Assembly: GCF_029784155.1 (NCBI RefSeq)
Contig: NC_073692.1
Coordinates: forward strand, 423,708,305-423,772,304
Origin: Uranotaenia lowii
Taxonomy: Eukaryota > Arthropoda > Insecta > Diptera > Culicidae
Direction of reading: 5' to 3'
DNA length: 64,000 nucleotides
Positions within the stretch are counted from its first letter, which is position 1. The number at the start of each line of letters is the position of its first letter. A program made the position numbers and the translations under genes. The notes beneath the pieces were generated by a model that was not told where the DNA came from, made no database searches, and worked only from the letters and a program-made list of their open reading frames with translations. Positions 21,064 through 34,567 of this stretch are shown in pieces.

Positions 21064-24000
21064 GAGTTTGAAGCCGAAAGCGAAATTTGCATCAGATCTC
21101 TAAACCATAAATCGTTTATTTAATTCTGAATTCATGGTTTCCAATATGATTTTTTTTCAATTATTTTTCGTAATTGAACTTGTAAATTAAAAATCGAGGA
21201 CAATAAACTGAATACTTATTAGATATTTTTCCGAGAGTATCCGAGCTGAGAAAATTCGAGTAATTATATCCTAAACCCGTGACAAATAAGGGCATATTGT
21301 TTCAAAATTGTCCCCAAAATCCCGCCAATATGCAGACAAATTTCAAAATTTTCCATTCAAATCAAGATGAAACACACATAGAAAACTGTGTATATTTTAT
21401 TAGAACACATCAATCGATTCAGAATCATATTTAAGGCTTTCAAAAAATCGTTCATGTTTATTCTGAAATTTTTTTTTAATTGATTTGGATGCAAGACACA
21501 TTATTTTAACGACCCAACTGAAAGCTTCGATTGATTTTGCAAATAAAGTGAGAATGTAGTCCAAATCCGGAAATTTCGCAAGCTTAGTCCTCTCTTCTTA
21601 GAAATTCAATATTTGGGACTTAATTACCATTAACAAGTGAGAAATTTTTTGAAAAAATGGGGTCCTGGAATGAGCTTTCGAGGGTTTTGAGTTAAGATTG
21701 TTGCACTTTTGTTACTCTTGAACCATTTCAGTTGTTCATCCAAATCAAGTCAGACATTTAAAATTTTATATTAAGCAAAAAAAATTCAGTTGGCGTTTTT
21801 GGACCTTTATGGTTAAGCCCCCAAACCCCCCAGCACTCCCTCGTTTCTACGTTCATGCCTGTAGCCCTGAAGGTACAGGAAAAATGAGAACAAAATGTTG
21901 GTATTGTATCAATCAGGCAATTTTTTTTTTTGTAAATCATGATAGTAATACAATACCTTAACGATGCCTATAGTATTGTTATGACAGAGAAATCAACACT
22001 TAATAATGTGCGGACTGCGCTGCTATAGACTGATTTTTTTATTTGTTTCAAGTTCAATTTAAACTCAAAAACCTTTTAAAACTTGATTAAAATTGGATAC
22101 CAAATCTTGCTATCATTTTGATCTAATTTTTTCAAATCATGAAAGTAAACTTCGTCAAATGAAATCTTAATGATGCCTTATCAAGCTGTTGTATTAAAAT
22201 CTTTTAGCAATTGATGCTTCATTTCGGTTTAGGTTTGCCATCGAATTTTAAAATATGCATACTTGTATGAAAACTAACTTTGGCTTCAATAGCTTATTTT
22301 GGTTGCTATTTGCTATCAGTATTGGCATGAAATTCTGTTAAGGTTGCTGTTGCTACATTATCGATTATCCTGTTTTGGGAACCTAAAAACTCGTCATTAA
22401 GTTTTGATTTTATTCAGGACGAGATAGGTGATTGAAGGCTTTCATTTCATTAAAAAGTTTTTGATAAACTGTTTATCAAACATACACCTCTTGAGAAACG
22501 AAAAGAAAAAATGCTGAAGAAAGGAAGCAGCACACTGAAGAACAAAATACTTATTAAAATGCTTTAAATTGTATTATGATTATTTTCCTGAATTTACCCA
22601 TAGAATTAATGATTATTCGATTTCATGATGTTGGGGTGGTCCAACCAAACACAATTTTCTCGTTATATCTTTTTAGGATGATATTTTATCAAAAATACTA
22701 ATAAGGAAAAGTTTAAGATAATCTTTATACGCATTTTTATTTTTGTGGAAAATGGATAACCAAAACTTGTGTCTGTTTTGAAGTTATAATGCGATTTATG
22801 TTGAAGTATGACTCTTTTAGAGCTACGATATCTATAAATGGAGCAAATACAGATTATATGTTCTTAAGGAACTCAGGAATTAATGTACCAATTGATGTGA
22901 ACAATTGTTCCTAAGAAATTTTAAGTCCCTCTCATTTAAGGGAGGAAGGGCCCTTATATAAAAAAGAAACTGACAATACTATAAAATTCATTTTAATTCT
23001 ATCAATTTTCAAGTGGTTTGCACCAAATTTTACAAAAAATGTATATATTTGCATGTAAGGATAATTTATTGAGCACAAAAGCCTTCAATATAAAGAAAAC
23101 ATGAGACAAAATTTACCAGAAAACATCCAGAGCAATTTTCATCGCGTAATACATTATGAATACCTATATCATTATTTAATGCATATAAGTGACTCTCCCA
23201 CTGTTAAAAGGGGGTGCATCCCACAAAAGTTACAAATATAACGTGAGTTTCTTGCATTTGCCGGCAATTAATATATATTTAAAGTTAAAAAAAAATAGAA
23301 TGAAGCACCTCTCCCCCAATAGCCAAAAAAAAACAGTTCAAGAGATAGATGTTTGATGTCTTCGACAAAGTTTCATAAGTTATTATATTTTACAATATTG
23401 TAGGCCTCTATCTTATCACAGTTAGAAAATTATTTTCAAATCTCTGTATCTTTATGAACGACTTTGAAATTATTTCATTCAAAATGACCGCGTTTAGTTG
23501 TTGTAAAAATTTATCTTAGACATCGAATGTATTAAACTTAAGGAGAAGACGCCAATAATTATTTTCCGAAAACTTTCATTTCTTGAACACTGTGCACTGA
23601 TTTTGTTTGATGAGATTAAACTTGATATAATTACGTAACATTTAAAATTTCAAGAAGATTGAAGCACAAGCATTTTTAAAAGTGATGATTTTTTTAAGCC
23701 ACTTTATTATTGGTAAATTCTTGTTCTTTGTGACCCATAGTGAAACTGTTTGGATTTTAAAGTATACTGAATTTAAACATTTTAAAATGAAAGTATTTGG
23801 TTTATTTTTGAATAAATAATTTTAAATCAATTTTTTCCTTGAATTAATACATTTGTGCCCAATGACTCAAAGTTTGACCACCTCTTCGAAAATAATATTG
23901 AAAAATGAAATAAAAACTGTAAAATCTAAAATGAACAGAAAAATGGAATGAAATTAAGTTTCATAGTATCCAAATGTTTAAGAAAAGTTTGATTTCTTCC

Positions 24001-24089
24001 AATGCGATTGTTGCTTCAATTTAGCCTGGTATTATTTATAAATTTAACGCTTCAATGATTTTTTTTTTCAAACGAGAATAGCAATTATT
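21064..24089. other. Non-coding, AT-rich
   Basis: No coding region is supported. A short G/C patch at 22920-22955 (AAGGGAGGAAGGGCCCTT) may belong to a dispersed repeat. Otherwise nothing could be assigned. Confidence 0.4.
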
Positions 24090-24229
24090 TTTGTTTGTTT
24101 CGATTATAGTATAGTCGTTTTACCATTTTTATGGCATTCGCGACTTTATCAACGTTTCAGTTGGTGGATTGTTATTGAAAAACTTATCCGGTACAACTGT
24201 TTTCGATGTTTACTCTTGGGGTCGAACTC
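24090..24229 (-). mobile_element. Truncated LINE 3' end (140 bp)
   Basis: GAATAGCAATTATT is duplicated exactly at 24076-24089 and 24230-24243. On the minus strand the insert ends AGTCG-CGAATGCCATAAAAA-TGGTAAAA-CGACT, then TATACTATAATCG and an A-rich tail. Long target duplication, A-rich 3' tail and 5' truncation are hallmarks of target-primed reverse transcription. Confidence 0.85.
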
Positions 24230-24243
24230 GAATAGCAATTATT

Positions 24244-24571
24244 GACTTAGTGAAATGATTACATTTTAGCTCAAATAACACAAATATAATAATAATTGAA
24301 AAAGTTAAAATAATTGAACAAGTTTGAAGCCGTTAGTTTAAGTCTTCTAAAAGTTATAGACCATCAAAGTGGAAAAATAATTTTTGAAATCGTTGATTGA
24401 ATTCAATACGATTTTGCATACTTCTACTGAATATTGTTCATAAAATGCAGGAGAATGTTTGTGACTTCAAAATCTTAAGAAATTTCAGCGGTTTTCAAAG
24501 AACTGCTTTATTGATCAAAATAAAATAAAAATCGATTTTTGTAAATTTTCTGTACTTATTTTATATATCTC
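24244..24571. other. Non-coding spacer
   Basis: AT-rich, nothing recognised. It ends in the target site TATATCTC (24564-24571). Confidence 0.45.
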
Positions 24572-26155
24572 CAGGGCCGGATTAAGCCATCGGGGGGCCC
24601 GGGGCAATCTTTCTCGGGGGGCCCCTCTGATTCGATTTTTTTTTGAAATTCTATTCCAGAGAAAACAAAGCATTTTAAACGTGTAAAAGAACTGGAGATG
24701 AGTTCAGTATACTGTCTTCAAATAGCCATGTTTTCTGCGTTGCAGATAGTTTCAAGTACTTTCAAATAAAAATTGTTAATTAATCACGTGCAGACATTGC
24801 CGAAGAGTTTAGAAATTTCTAAAAAAAATTAAAGCTCTGATTTGAGCTGCAAAATGCAAAAGTTCATTCTCATTTTTTTAAATACCCTTATCGCCAACTA
24901 AAATTCTCTGATTTAGAATAATTTTAAATTATTTTCATTTCATCATTGATCGTCTGGTTTATGCTTCATGGAAAAATATTTACCTAATGACAATTGGGAA
25001 GTATCATGAAGATTTGACACATAAAATACAAAATTTCAAAAAAATAAACAAAACAATTTAATTCAAATTCCATAGAGAAACAGAGTTTCAGAATTCTAGA
25101 TCAGGTTATATTCAGAACCACAGTTCAGTGTCTCAAATATATCATAATTTCAAATCAACTTTTAAGAAATGAAATATAAATAAAATTTAAAAAAAGGGAT
25201 TCAAATTAACAATCAGAGCCAAAACAGAAATTGCACCAAATGTTAATTTCAATTTTATATCTTTGAAAAACAAATAAAAACGTTTTCATAAGATGTTTAT
25301 GAATATGATGCTCATCAGATAAAAAAAAAATTGTTATCATATTGATATTCTAAATATGACAAAAGTTTGATTAGATGCCCCCAAAGCCAAAGAGATACAA
25401 GTGCAAAAATGATCAATGAAAAAAGATTCATTATATAAATTCAGTAAAACCATAAAACTGAACTTCAGTAACTAAAGAAACAACACAAGATTTGAAAATC
25501 TCAATAAATTGAATCTGGATAAGGATAGATTAAAAACATACAAATATTCATGTTAAGAGAATCACTCAACGATTTTTTGTGATAATTTGAGTATGATCAT
25601 TTGGAAAATTATATGATGAATTCTGGATACTACAGTAGGTGATAAATTTTGGTTAAATCTGATGAAAATGTTTCAGTACGAATTTCGAGTCTTAGACCTA
25701 GTTTGGGATGCAAATTCAATAAAGAAACTCTGTACAGTCGATGAGATGAGATTGAAAAAAAAAACGAAAATTCGAGGTGTTTTCTCTCATATTCTTCCTA
25801 ATTTTTTTTTCGAATTCGGTTTACATTATTTTTGTTCAGATTTTATGTTGAGAATTTTAAAATTCAATACCAAGATTTAGATATTTTCAGACCGAAAAAT
25901 GCGGAAGAACTATTTACTCTAGGGGGCCCCCTTAACTTATATAATAGAAAACATATTCTAGATATTCTTTCACGAGTTGACATATTTCATGTTTTTATTC
26001 CGATTTTCTAGATTTTATTTCTTATCATACATTTGTAGAAATTGAAGTAGTATGATTAAAAGTAATGTTAAAACTTTTTTTCCCCTCGGGGGCCCCCTGA
26101 GCCGGGGGGCCCGGGGCAATAGCCTCTTTTGCCCCCCCCCTTTAATCCGGCCTTG
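24572..26155. mobile_element. Non-autonomous hAT element, 1.58 kb
   Basis: The ends are inverted: CAGGGCCGGATTAA on the left and TTAATCCGGCCTTG on the right. TATATCTC is duplicated exactly at 24564-24571 and 26156-26163. An 8-bp duplication and CA(G/A)GG ends fit the hAT superfamily. Both subterminal regions are very GC-rich and share GGGGGGCCCGGGGCAAT (24592-24608 and 26104-26120), while the interior is AT-rich. Short frames such as 25662-25880 show no transposase motif, so it would need enzyme supplied by another element. Confidence 0.88.
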
Positions 26156-26163
26156 TATATCTC

Positions 26164-29100
26164 ACAAATTTACTAAAATGTCGTTATTGAAATACCGTGA
26201 GTCACTTTCTTTTTTTAACAAAAATATTTTTGTGGAAGCAAAACTTAAAAATATCCGTTTCCGACTATCAGCCAAAAGAGGCGTCATGCAACAACAGAGT
26301 TAGATGCAACATTTGTAAACCCTATAATCAATTCAATTTTAATTTTAATTAAATGAGTAAATGTTATCATTTTATGATAACAAAAATGATGATCGTGAAT
26401 TTTTTTTAAGTTTTGAAAAATTAAAAAAATCGATAAAAAATGTATAATTCTTTATGTTTTCGAAGCCGTAAAATACTCTACACAGTAAGATGGATTGGCT
26501 TATTGATCACATACAAACTTCAAATTGCCTTAATTATCAAAACTGTTGGTGTAGAAAAATGTATTGGACAGTCACCAAATTTTTTAAGATAAATATATTA
26601 ATAAATCACTTTCCAGTCTGGGCTTAAATGCTTCAAAATCAAAGATTCACCTTTAAAATCGCGTTTTCTATATGCTGAAATATGATTGTTTTGCATCATG
26701 CGTTTGTTTATTTCAAAATTTCATCCATCCAAATATATATTTTTATGATTTCAACTAGTAGAATTTTTGTAGTATTTTCTACCCTAAATGTATGCAGCAC
26801 CGTTTTGCTTGTTATTTTGAAATATTTTTGACAGAAAAAAAAATGTAAAATTTGATTCTAACTAAACCAAAAACTATTGCATTTGGTGATTTTTGCGTCA
26901 TGAAATCGCGAATATATAAAGAACTATAAATTTTAAAACGATTGCATTTGATTTTTCATTTTAAACAAAGTTTGTTACAATTTACCCCTTTTTCTTAGAA
27001 GGATGAAAATCGCATGTTTTGTTAATTTAAAAATAACTGGTTAAACCGATAATTTATTTGGCTTTGCCAATTCAATGTTCCATCATACTTAGAACTTTGG
27101 ATGTAAAAGTGGTATGATTATCGGTAGACATTAAATTTCAAGTAGCCTTTGAAGCTGAAAAGTGTTGCATGATGCTCTAGTCCACGGTATTTTCATTTTA
27201 CCTAGTGTAGTTTTAAAATAACACTATGCATTAAAGGGTAGATAGTCAGTGAAATTATTTTCTTGAAAAATATATTTTATAATGAATTTAAATTCAGCCT
27301 GAAACAGTATTTTAAAAAATATGGTGATAGAATATTATTGACATTACTGAAAAAATTTGATTTTTTTTTTATTGTTACCTTGCAATGCAGAACTGTCTAT
27401 TATCATTTGAATACATACCGATCAACTGTTATGATTTCAACCGCTGTTGTTGAAATTGAATTTTGGATTACAAACCTGAAAAAAATAAAAAAGTAAAGTT
27501 GTTAGTAAACTTTCAATGCAAGCTGTTTTATTTTTCATTATCATAGATTAAAAGTAAAAATATATCTGGGAAGGTTAACATTTTCATTATCGATGTAGAT
27601 TTAATATTCTTGAGTCCTCGAACCCAAATATTTTTATACATTTTCAACTACATCGTTTAAATTCCAACTGCAACCAGATGAATAAAATTTTACCATCAGC
27701 TCAGTTTAAGTTTCATCTTTATCCTGAATTTCAAGCTTTTTTTTCTACAGTCGTCCAACCTGAACTCGTCACACCAATTCCGTTACCGTTAATTAGCATA
27801 ATAAAAGTTGAAAAAATAAACATAAATAAGTGAGCCCCTCCGTTTTGCATATCTCTTTTTTTTCAACTCGTCTGCCAGCTTGACTGCTCGACCACAAACC
27901 AGATAGCACAAATTGCAACCGGTACATTTCAATTGAGCCGGGTTGAGATAAAAAAAAATGCTGTTTAACCCCTAAAACTTCGACGAAAACAATTTTTCAC
28001 ATTTTGAAAAACGTAATCGTTGGAAAAAAGTGTAAACCCCAACCGGTCAAACCAGAAAAGCTAAGCAAAATGCAAACATCATTAAAATTAATCAAACGCA
28101 CTCATTCCGGTTTTGGTGTGTGTGTTTTTTTTTCGCTTTTTTCCATTCAAACATCAACAGTACTATTCAAAAAACTCTCAAAGGCAGAGGATTATGGTAG
28201 GTATCGGTTTTATTTATGGCTCTGGAAAACCAAATTTGTGAGCCCATTTGCCTGAGGAAAGCAGGGGGACAACCAACACGCTGCATTTTAATTGCATCGT
28301 TAAAAAAGTGAGAACGCGACAGAACCAGCTGTCCGGTGTGTTTTTATTTTACTTTCCTATTTATAAGTTCAGACCTTTTGATTCGTTTCTCCCATTCGCC
28401 TTTGTCCAAGTGACTTTAATTCTCACAAATAATCCCTTATTTCAATTTAAATCCTTTGGAAGGAAGTTGTCACTTTTATTGCTGACCCTTTGTCACGCAA
28501 GAGAGGCAAAACACTTTGAGTTTTGGAATAATTTCAACCTTGATCTTGATTTTCCCTCCCCACTCGGTGGAAGTTAAAATTTTGATAGACGAATTAAACG
28601 GGAACAAAAAAAACTGTTGAAGAGATTGACGTCAAACTGCATTTGAACAAATTGAAAGGCAGCCAACCTGCTGTAATAAATTCGGCTCCAAGAAAATCGA
28701 TTTTCCTAAGCCAAAGGGCAAAGTTTATCGATCGATGAGCGACAAGTTATGGCTGACCTGAACCTGAAACGTCGAACATAAAGTTGGTTAGCGGCTTCGT
28801 TGAGACGGCCAAAGTTTATGTTCAATTTTATGTTCAATTCAATGAATTTATGATCGGTAGTAATGGGAACTTTTAATTGTGGCATGGGGGCAATTTCGAA
28901 AACTTTTTTGTGGCAAATTAGGCGTATGGTTGAGGTTTTGTCGTTAAGGTTTATGCGTGGGTTTCACTTCTATGTGTTTCGGAAACCAAATCAGAGGATT
29001 CTTGCTGAGCCTTCCGGAATGAACAGTGCTAATTTTAAGATAAACTTGTCAATTAACAAAGGCCGGCTACATAAATTAGGTTTGTATGATATTTTTGCTG

Positions 29101-29918
29101 TAATTATTGAGCATTATTTTTTAAATTTCAATTTGGTTTTTCTCAGCGAATTTAAAAAAAAAACCCAAAGAGACTGATGTAAAATGTCTCAAAAATTTCA
29201 TTTGATTTAATTTTTTGAATGCTTTGGCTTGTAAAAGCTTAAAATATCTTTTAAATTTAGAGTTTTGTTCCTTAACAAAGGTTATTGAAAAAGTTTTAAA
29301 ACAGATTTTTTCGTTTCGTTTCTGTTACATATTCAGCGCATACATATTCACTGATTTAAATTTACGTTTAAATTTGAAACTAACTGAATGTTTGAATTGC
29401 TGAAATTAGAAAGGTTGAACATGGGAAACCGTCAAATTCATCAATAAGTTAATATATTATTTATTTAATTCAATACCTGCCTCGTTTTATAGAAGGCTTC
29501 ATTTATAATTATTTCCCAGATATAAAAAAATGACCAAAAAAGTCACTTATTTGTCATTTTGAAACTTTAAAGTTTTCGTAGAAACGTTCTAATTTTTTCA
29601 AGTTGACATAATTTTCGATGATAATCCCGACAAATTTGAAGTCTGAGTTGAATAAACAATTAACAAAGTTGATTCTTATCTGATTCCCATTGAACCTCAA
29701 ACTTATTTCACCGAAATTAGTTGTCTAAATAACCAAATCAGCAATCCTGTAAAGTTGAAAAAAAACAAATTTCTGAACTCTGCTTGCTCAAAAAGACAAA
29801 TATAAGATTATATTTTTTAAATTTATTGATATTTTTCGATGAGTAAAACAGCTAATTTGTAACTTTGCTTCACCCGTCATCAGACGTAAAAAATAGAAAG
29901 CAGCAAAATTTCTCCCCT
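26164..29918. other. Non-coding DNA with a GC-richer island at 27.7-28.9 kb
   Basis: No gene is supported at 26164-27700. From 27740 to 28860 the sequence has fewer homopolymers and more balanced composition (for example CCGTTACCGTTAATTAGC near 27780), like the other islands. Open frames of 83-109 aa on the plus strand (28004-28577) overlap each other and lack domains. The island could be conserved regulatory DNA. The 104-aa frame at 28863-29177 has no recognisable motif. Confidence 0.35.
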
Positions 29919-29972
29919 AATCAGCTGCTGCTGGTCGACTTTTAACTGTTAAAAGTTAACCAGCAGCTGATT
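29919..29972. repeat. 54-bp near-perfect palindrome
   Basis: AATCAGCTGCTGCTGG and the following GTCGACTTTTAAC pair with GTTAAAAGTTAACCAGCAG then CTGATT around a one-base centre. The left arm has one extra CTG and there are two mismatches. It could extrude as a cruciform or be a relic of excision. Confidence 0.7.
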
Positions 29973-32900
29973 CCTTACAAATGCATTGTAGAATGTTACA
30001 GAACTCGGACGATTTTTAAACGATTATGATCAAATTCGGAATAAAATGAAGTTTTTGATGTCATAAAATTATTTTAAGTATGGTCTAATTGTTTTTGTAA
30101 AGGGGGGCTCTCATACAGAATAATAAAATTATGATGAACTCGAACAATTTTGAAACATCTTTTAAAAATGAATGTTGTCTGTCTGTTTGTTCTCAATAGA
30201 CTCGAAAACTAATTTACCGATCAATGTGTTTTTTGGTATATGAGAGTTTTTGGAGTCGGAGAGAGTTTCTATGATCTTTTCGAACCACTTCCACTTAAAA
30301 GAAAGGAGGGCTTCCATACAACATTATCACAAAATATAGATCAAGTCATAACATTTTTAAGCAATTTCTATGAAACTTTATAGGAATACAGATTCTTACA
30401 TCCTAAGATGATAAAGTGTATTTTTGGACCAATTTTAATATATTCAGATAATTTTTTGTGTTGAAACTTTACGACAAAATGTAATTTACATATAAAATGT
30501 GATAGAACTCGAATAATTTTCAAACAATTTTGATAAAATCAAGCACACATCTTAGTTTTAAAGTAATAAGATGCCATTTTTGAAATAGTATTTAAAAAAT
30601 CTGACAATTTTTGAGAGATTGCATAATGATGTTTAGGCAAAAAATTGATTTCAATGGCAAAAAAGTTTTGGTAAAATAAGACAACCTTCTTATGTTATTG
30701 GAAGTCCCTTCTTATTTTTAAAAATGAGATTTCAAAGTCAATAAGTCTAACATATAATGGAAGATCACCTCAATTGAAAAACATTTTTTCCACGCTCACA
30801 AATGATTTGAGGATGTTTTGATATAATGAGAAATTTATCATATAGAATACCCTTCAATTTATTTTTGAAAAGGAAATCGCTCACATAAAACCAACATACA
30901 TGAAGTATTGCACCAATCGAATCACTTCCTAATGATTTTCTTTATATTTGGATTTCAAACAAGTTTTCACATTATAAGATTTTAATGGGGCAAAACACTC
31001 TCTAACAAAAATTTTCCTGTTTCAATTCGACAATTCAATTGCATGGTAAATACTCGGTTTTTGAATATTCATTGAAAAAAAAGGCTAAAACACTGAATGC
31101 TGTTAACTTTTTTGATTGAAATTTGAAGATCACTTGAAGTCTGTATTATTCTGAAAAATCTATATTAGTAAGGAAATTCCAAAAAACAAGCGAGGTTCTT
31201 GAAATTTGAAATAATAATTTTTGTTCGATACTGAGAATTCTTTAAATCATAAGTGAATAATGACAGGCCGAAAAAAGATTTAACATACAAAATTTGATTA
31301 ACTTCTGTTTTCTAAGAATAAAGAATAATATTTCAGAAATTGAATCAAAATTATATATGTGAACAGAAAATAGCAATATCGCTTTTTTCGTGTAACTTAA
31401 TAAAAACTCACAAATTGGCTGAAATGAAGATAAGAACAGAGACAAATTATAGATTGAAGAAAGTTGTCAATCACATGTAAAAAAATACTAAAATTATTCG
31501 ACATAGAAACTTAAACCTTAAAACTTAAGTTCAGCTCTCATTTCACAGAGTTTTTTTTTGGTGTGATTTTAGGATTTTTGGCAAGTTTGAATAATTTTCG
31601 GATGGTATTGAAAAGTACACCGGGTCAGCTATTTTCTCAAAAAACCCAAATGCAGAGAGTTCTTACGTAAGCACAAATCATATAAAAATGGGCAGAGATT
31701 TTAATTGCCCAGAAAAAAAACACTTCTTTTCGAAACATGGTTTCTTCCAACGAATTCTTGCATTGATATAGCGCCTTTCAATCCAAATATTGTACAATGC
31801 TCATGGAAATATTATAAAAAAATTGTATCTATTCTAATCTTTAAACAACTTTATTATGAAATCAGAAGCAATTCGATCCATTGATGAATCAGCTATGGAT
31901 CTAATGGATAACTTTACAACGCTAAACAGTAATGTATTTTTTCTGAATTTCAATCACTATCTTCTAACTTATTCAAATTACATACAAAACATCCTTATTC
32001 ATGTCTGAAATAATAACTACTTCCAAATATTTTTCCGTTTTAATTTTTTCTACTTTTTTTTTTAAATTTGATCCACATTTACATAATTTTAGCTTAATCG
32101 GTATTCATAAGAAAACTTTTTGAGGACTGTGATTTTTAAACTTTGTTTCACTCACTGTCTTGTTTTGTTCAGTTTATGAGCTCAACGCCCCCTTAATAAT
32201 ACAAAATAAAAAAAAAAATGCTTCCAGAACTCATAGAAAAGCCGTAAACTTGACCGTTTAAAACATAATATTGTTTTGAAACAACACTAATTAAAATCCA
32301 AATATCCTGGTAAAGCGTGGAAATTTTTGCGTTATGTACTGACAAAAAACATGTTTGAGTTTAAAAAAAATTAGCTAATGGTATTTTATCGCGATATTTG
32401 AATGTACGTGTGAGATATTGAAGAAAGTATGCAGAAAAATCGCAAAAATTAAATTCAATTTCTTTTTAGATAAAAGTAATTTTTCAAAAATTGCTTATAT
32501 TGCTTTGAATTTGAAAATTCCAACCAATGATTTAATCTGAATCAATATTTGATTATCACAAACATTTTTCTGCACCTAATGAACAATGTTAGGAAGAAAT
32601 TTGCAGAATGATATAGATATCAATCAACAATTTCAAAAATTATTTTTCAAAATTTGATTGGTAACAACTCGTATAAGACTAAAAATTACGACTAAATACC
32701 TATTCAGTTGTGTAACTCGACTTAAAATTTCACTAACTCAATAATCGTTATTTTCATTTCTTATTAATGTCTTACATAAATGGGTTTAACATCTTATTTT
32801 TGAATGAGAAGGCTTGAAATTAAATTGATATCAAACTGCTTCAAAGTCAAGAGAGAATTCGATTTGAAATTTCCGTAACGAATCAACAGATTGCTTATCA

Positions 32901-33947
32901 CCAGCCCGAAAAAAAAAGAAATCTTAAAATTTTTCCAAACAAAATTATTCAGCTTTTAAATCTTCTCTTTTTGTGAATATAAATCTCGACTTAAATAAGC
33001 CAATAAAATTCGCAATTTTAGAATCACCGTTATCTTGGTGAAATAACAAAATTACTCTTTATATAGCGATATTATAAACTTCGATCTTATTTTTTAATGA
33101 AATCTTAACTGAAAATAATAGTTCGAAGTTAAAATATTCTACAGAATATGAGATTCGATTGAAACAAACAGGAGAAAACCAGAAATTGCATTAGAAATGT
33201 AACTTTTTTCACGTACTTCAAAACGCTCAAAATGCAAATTTCGTTTTTTCCGGCATAATTTTTTTTCTTTTAAAAATATAAATCTTTTAAAAATGTTCTC
33301 AGTTTTTGTCGAAATGTTTCAGAAGCTTACCTTAAGACAACATTGATTTATATTTATTAAGACAGTTTTTACATTTTTTTTTTTAAACAATAATGTGTTT
33401 CAATGCACATTTTAATCATTCTACAATTTTTTTATGGCAATTTTCGAATTTACAATTATGAAAAGGGTAAGCAATGTCATTATTGTAAATTTTAAAATGA
33501 CAATTCTCAAATGTACAATTATAGAAATGGTAAACATTTTCAATGATGTCAATTTGAGAAATTGCAAAAACATTTTTTAGGGTGTTTTTAATAGTTGATT
33601 TTTATGAAAGTGTTCTCATTAACCCATATTCACTCTTGAGTGTAAATATGACACTATTTGAAGTTTGGCGGCTTGTAACTTTATTCGAGTGCATCCAAAT
33701 AAAACAATTTTTTCAGGGAACCTCAATGAATTCTTGATATCATTATTGTTGCTTAAATATGCTTAAAATTAAGCCCAAAAAAAACTCTCTAATAAGACCT
33801 ACAGTATAAATTTGAATCTTCTAGCTAAAAACCGCCATATCTCTCTTGTTTCCCACTCGATTTTAATAAAATATAGTTTTGGAAACCTCGTTATGTTAAT
33901 TAAATATTTTACCCAGACATTATTCATCTTCAACACTTCAGTTTTCC
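29973..33947. other. Non-coding, AT-rich, with a probable dispersed repeat
   Basis: Between about 30095 and 30315, TGTCTGTCTGTTTGTTCTC, GGGGGGCTCTCATACAG and AGGAGGGCTTCCATACAAC form a pattern I associate with dispersed insect repeats, though I cannot name a family. The rest shows no gene and no clear repeat ends. Confidence 0.35.
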
Positions 33948-34567
33948 GTTATTCAATGTCCAAGAAAAAAAGCCAAAAAAAAACATGCTTCGGAAAAAGA
34001 CTGCAGATCAGCTATGAAATGCTCAAAAAAATTCACTTAGTGTCCTAAAAAGCTGAAGTTAGAAGCTATACGTTGAACATAATTTTTTATTTATTTTGTA
34101 CAGCGCTTATGTATTTACACCACGAGAATCGATGTGAAATTGGCTTTCTGGTGAATATAAACTCATTTCGGAAAACTCGAGTAAATATACTCAAAATCTA
34201 GTGCAAAATTGAATTTAAGTGCAAGAAAATCTGAGAAATTGCTAATTGACAAAAAGTTAGAAAAACAGCTGCCTTTTGAAAATATATAAAAAAATCTGTG
34301 TTTCGTATTTTGACAATCAAGAAATGCAAAAAAAAATCCAAAATACGTCAACTTTTCTATCTCCTTTCAAAATTAATCTGATGTGACTTAAACAATTTTG
34401 ACGGTTCATTGATTGAAAAGTACAGTTTTTCCACCACTTTTTTACATTTTTTGTGATCATTTTAAAAAATTTCAAAAAATATATCATTATGTGCATCGTA
34501 TAGCTTCTAACTTCAGTTTTTTTGGACACTAAGTGATTTGTTTTAGCATTGTCTTGCTGATCTGCAG

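Noticed and set aside
28863..29177. 104-codon plus-strand frame
   Set aside because: It lies at the edge of a GC-richer island with no domain or supporting splice sites.
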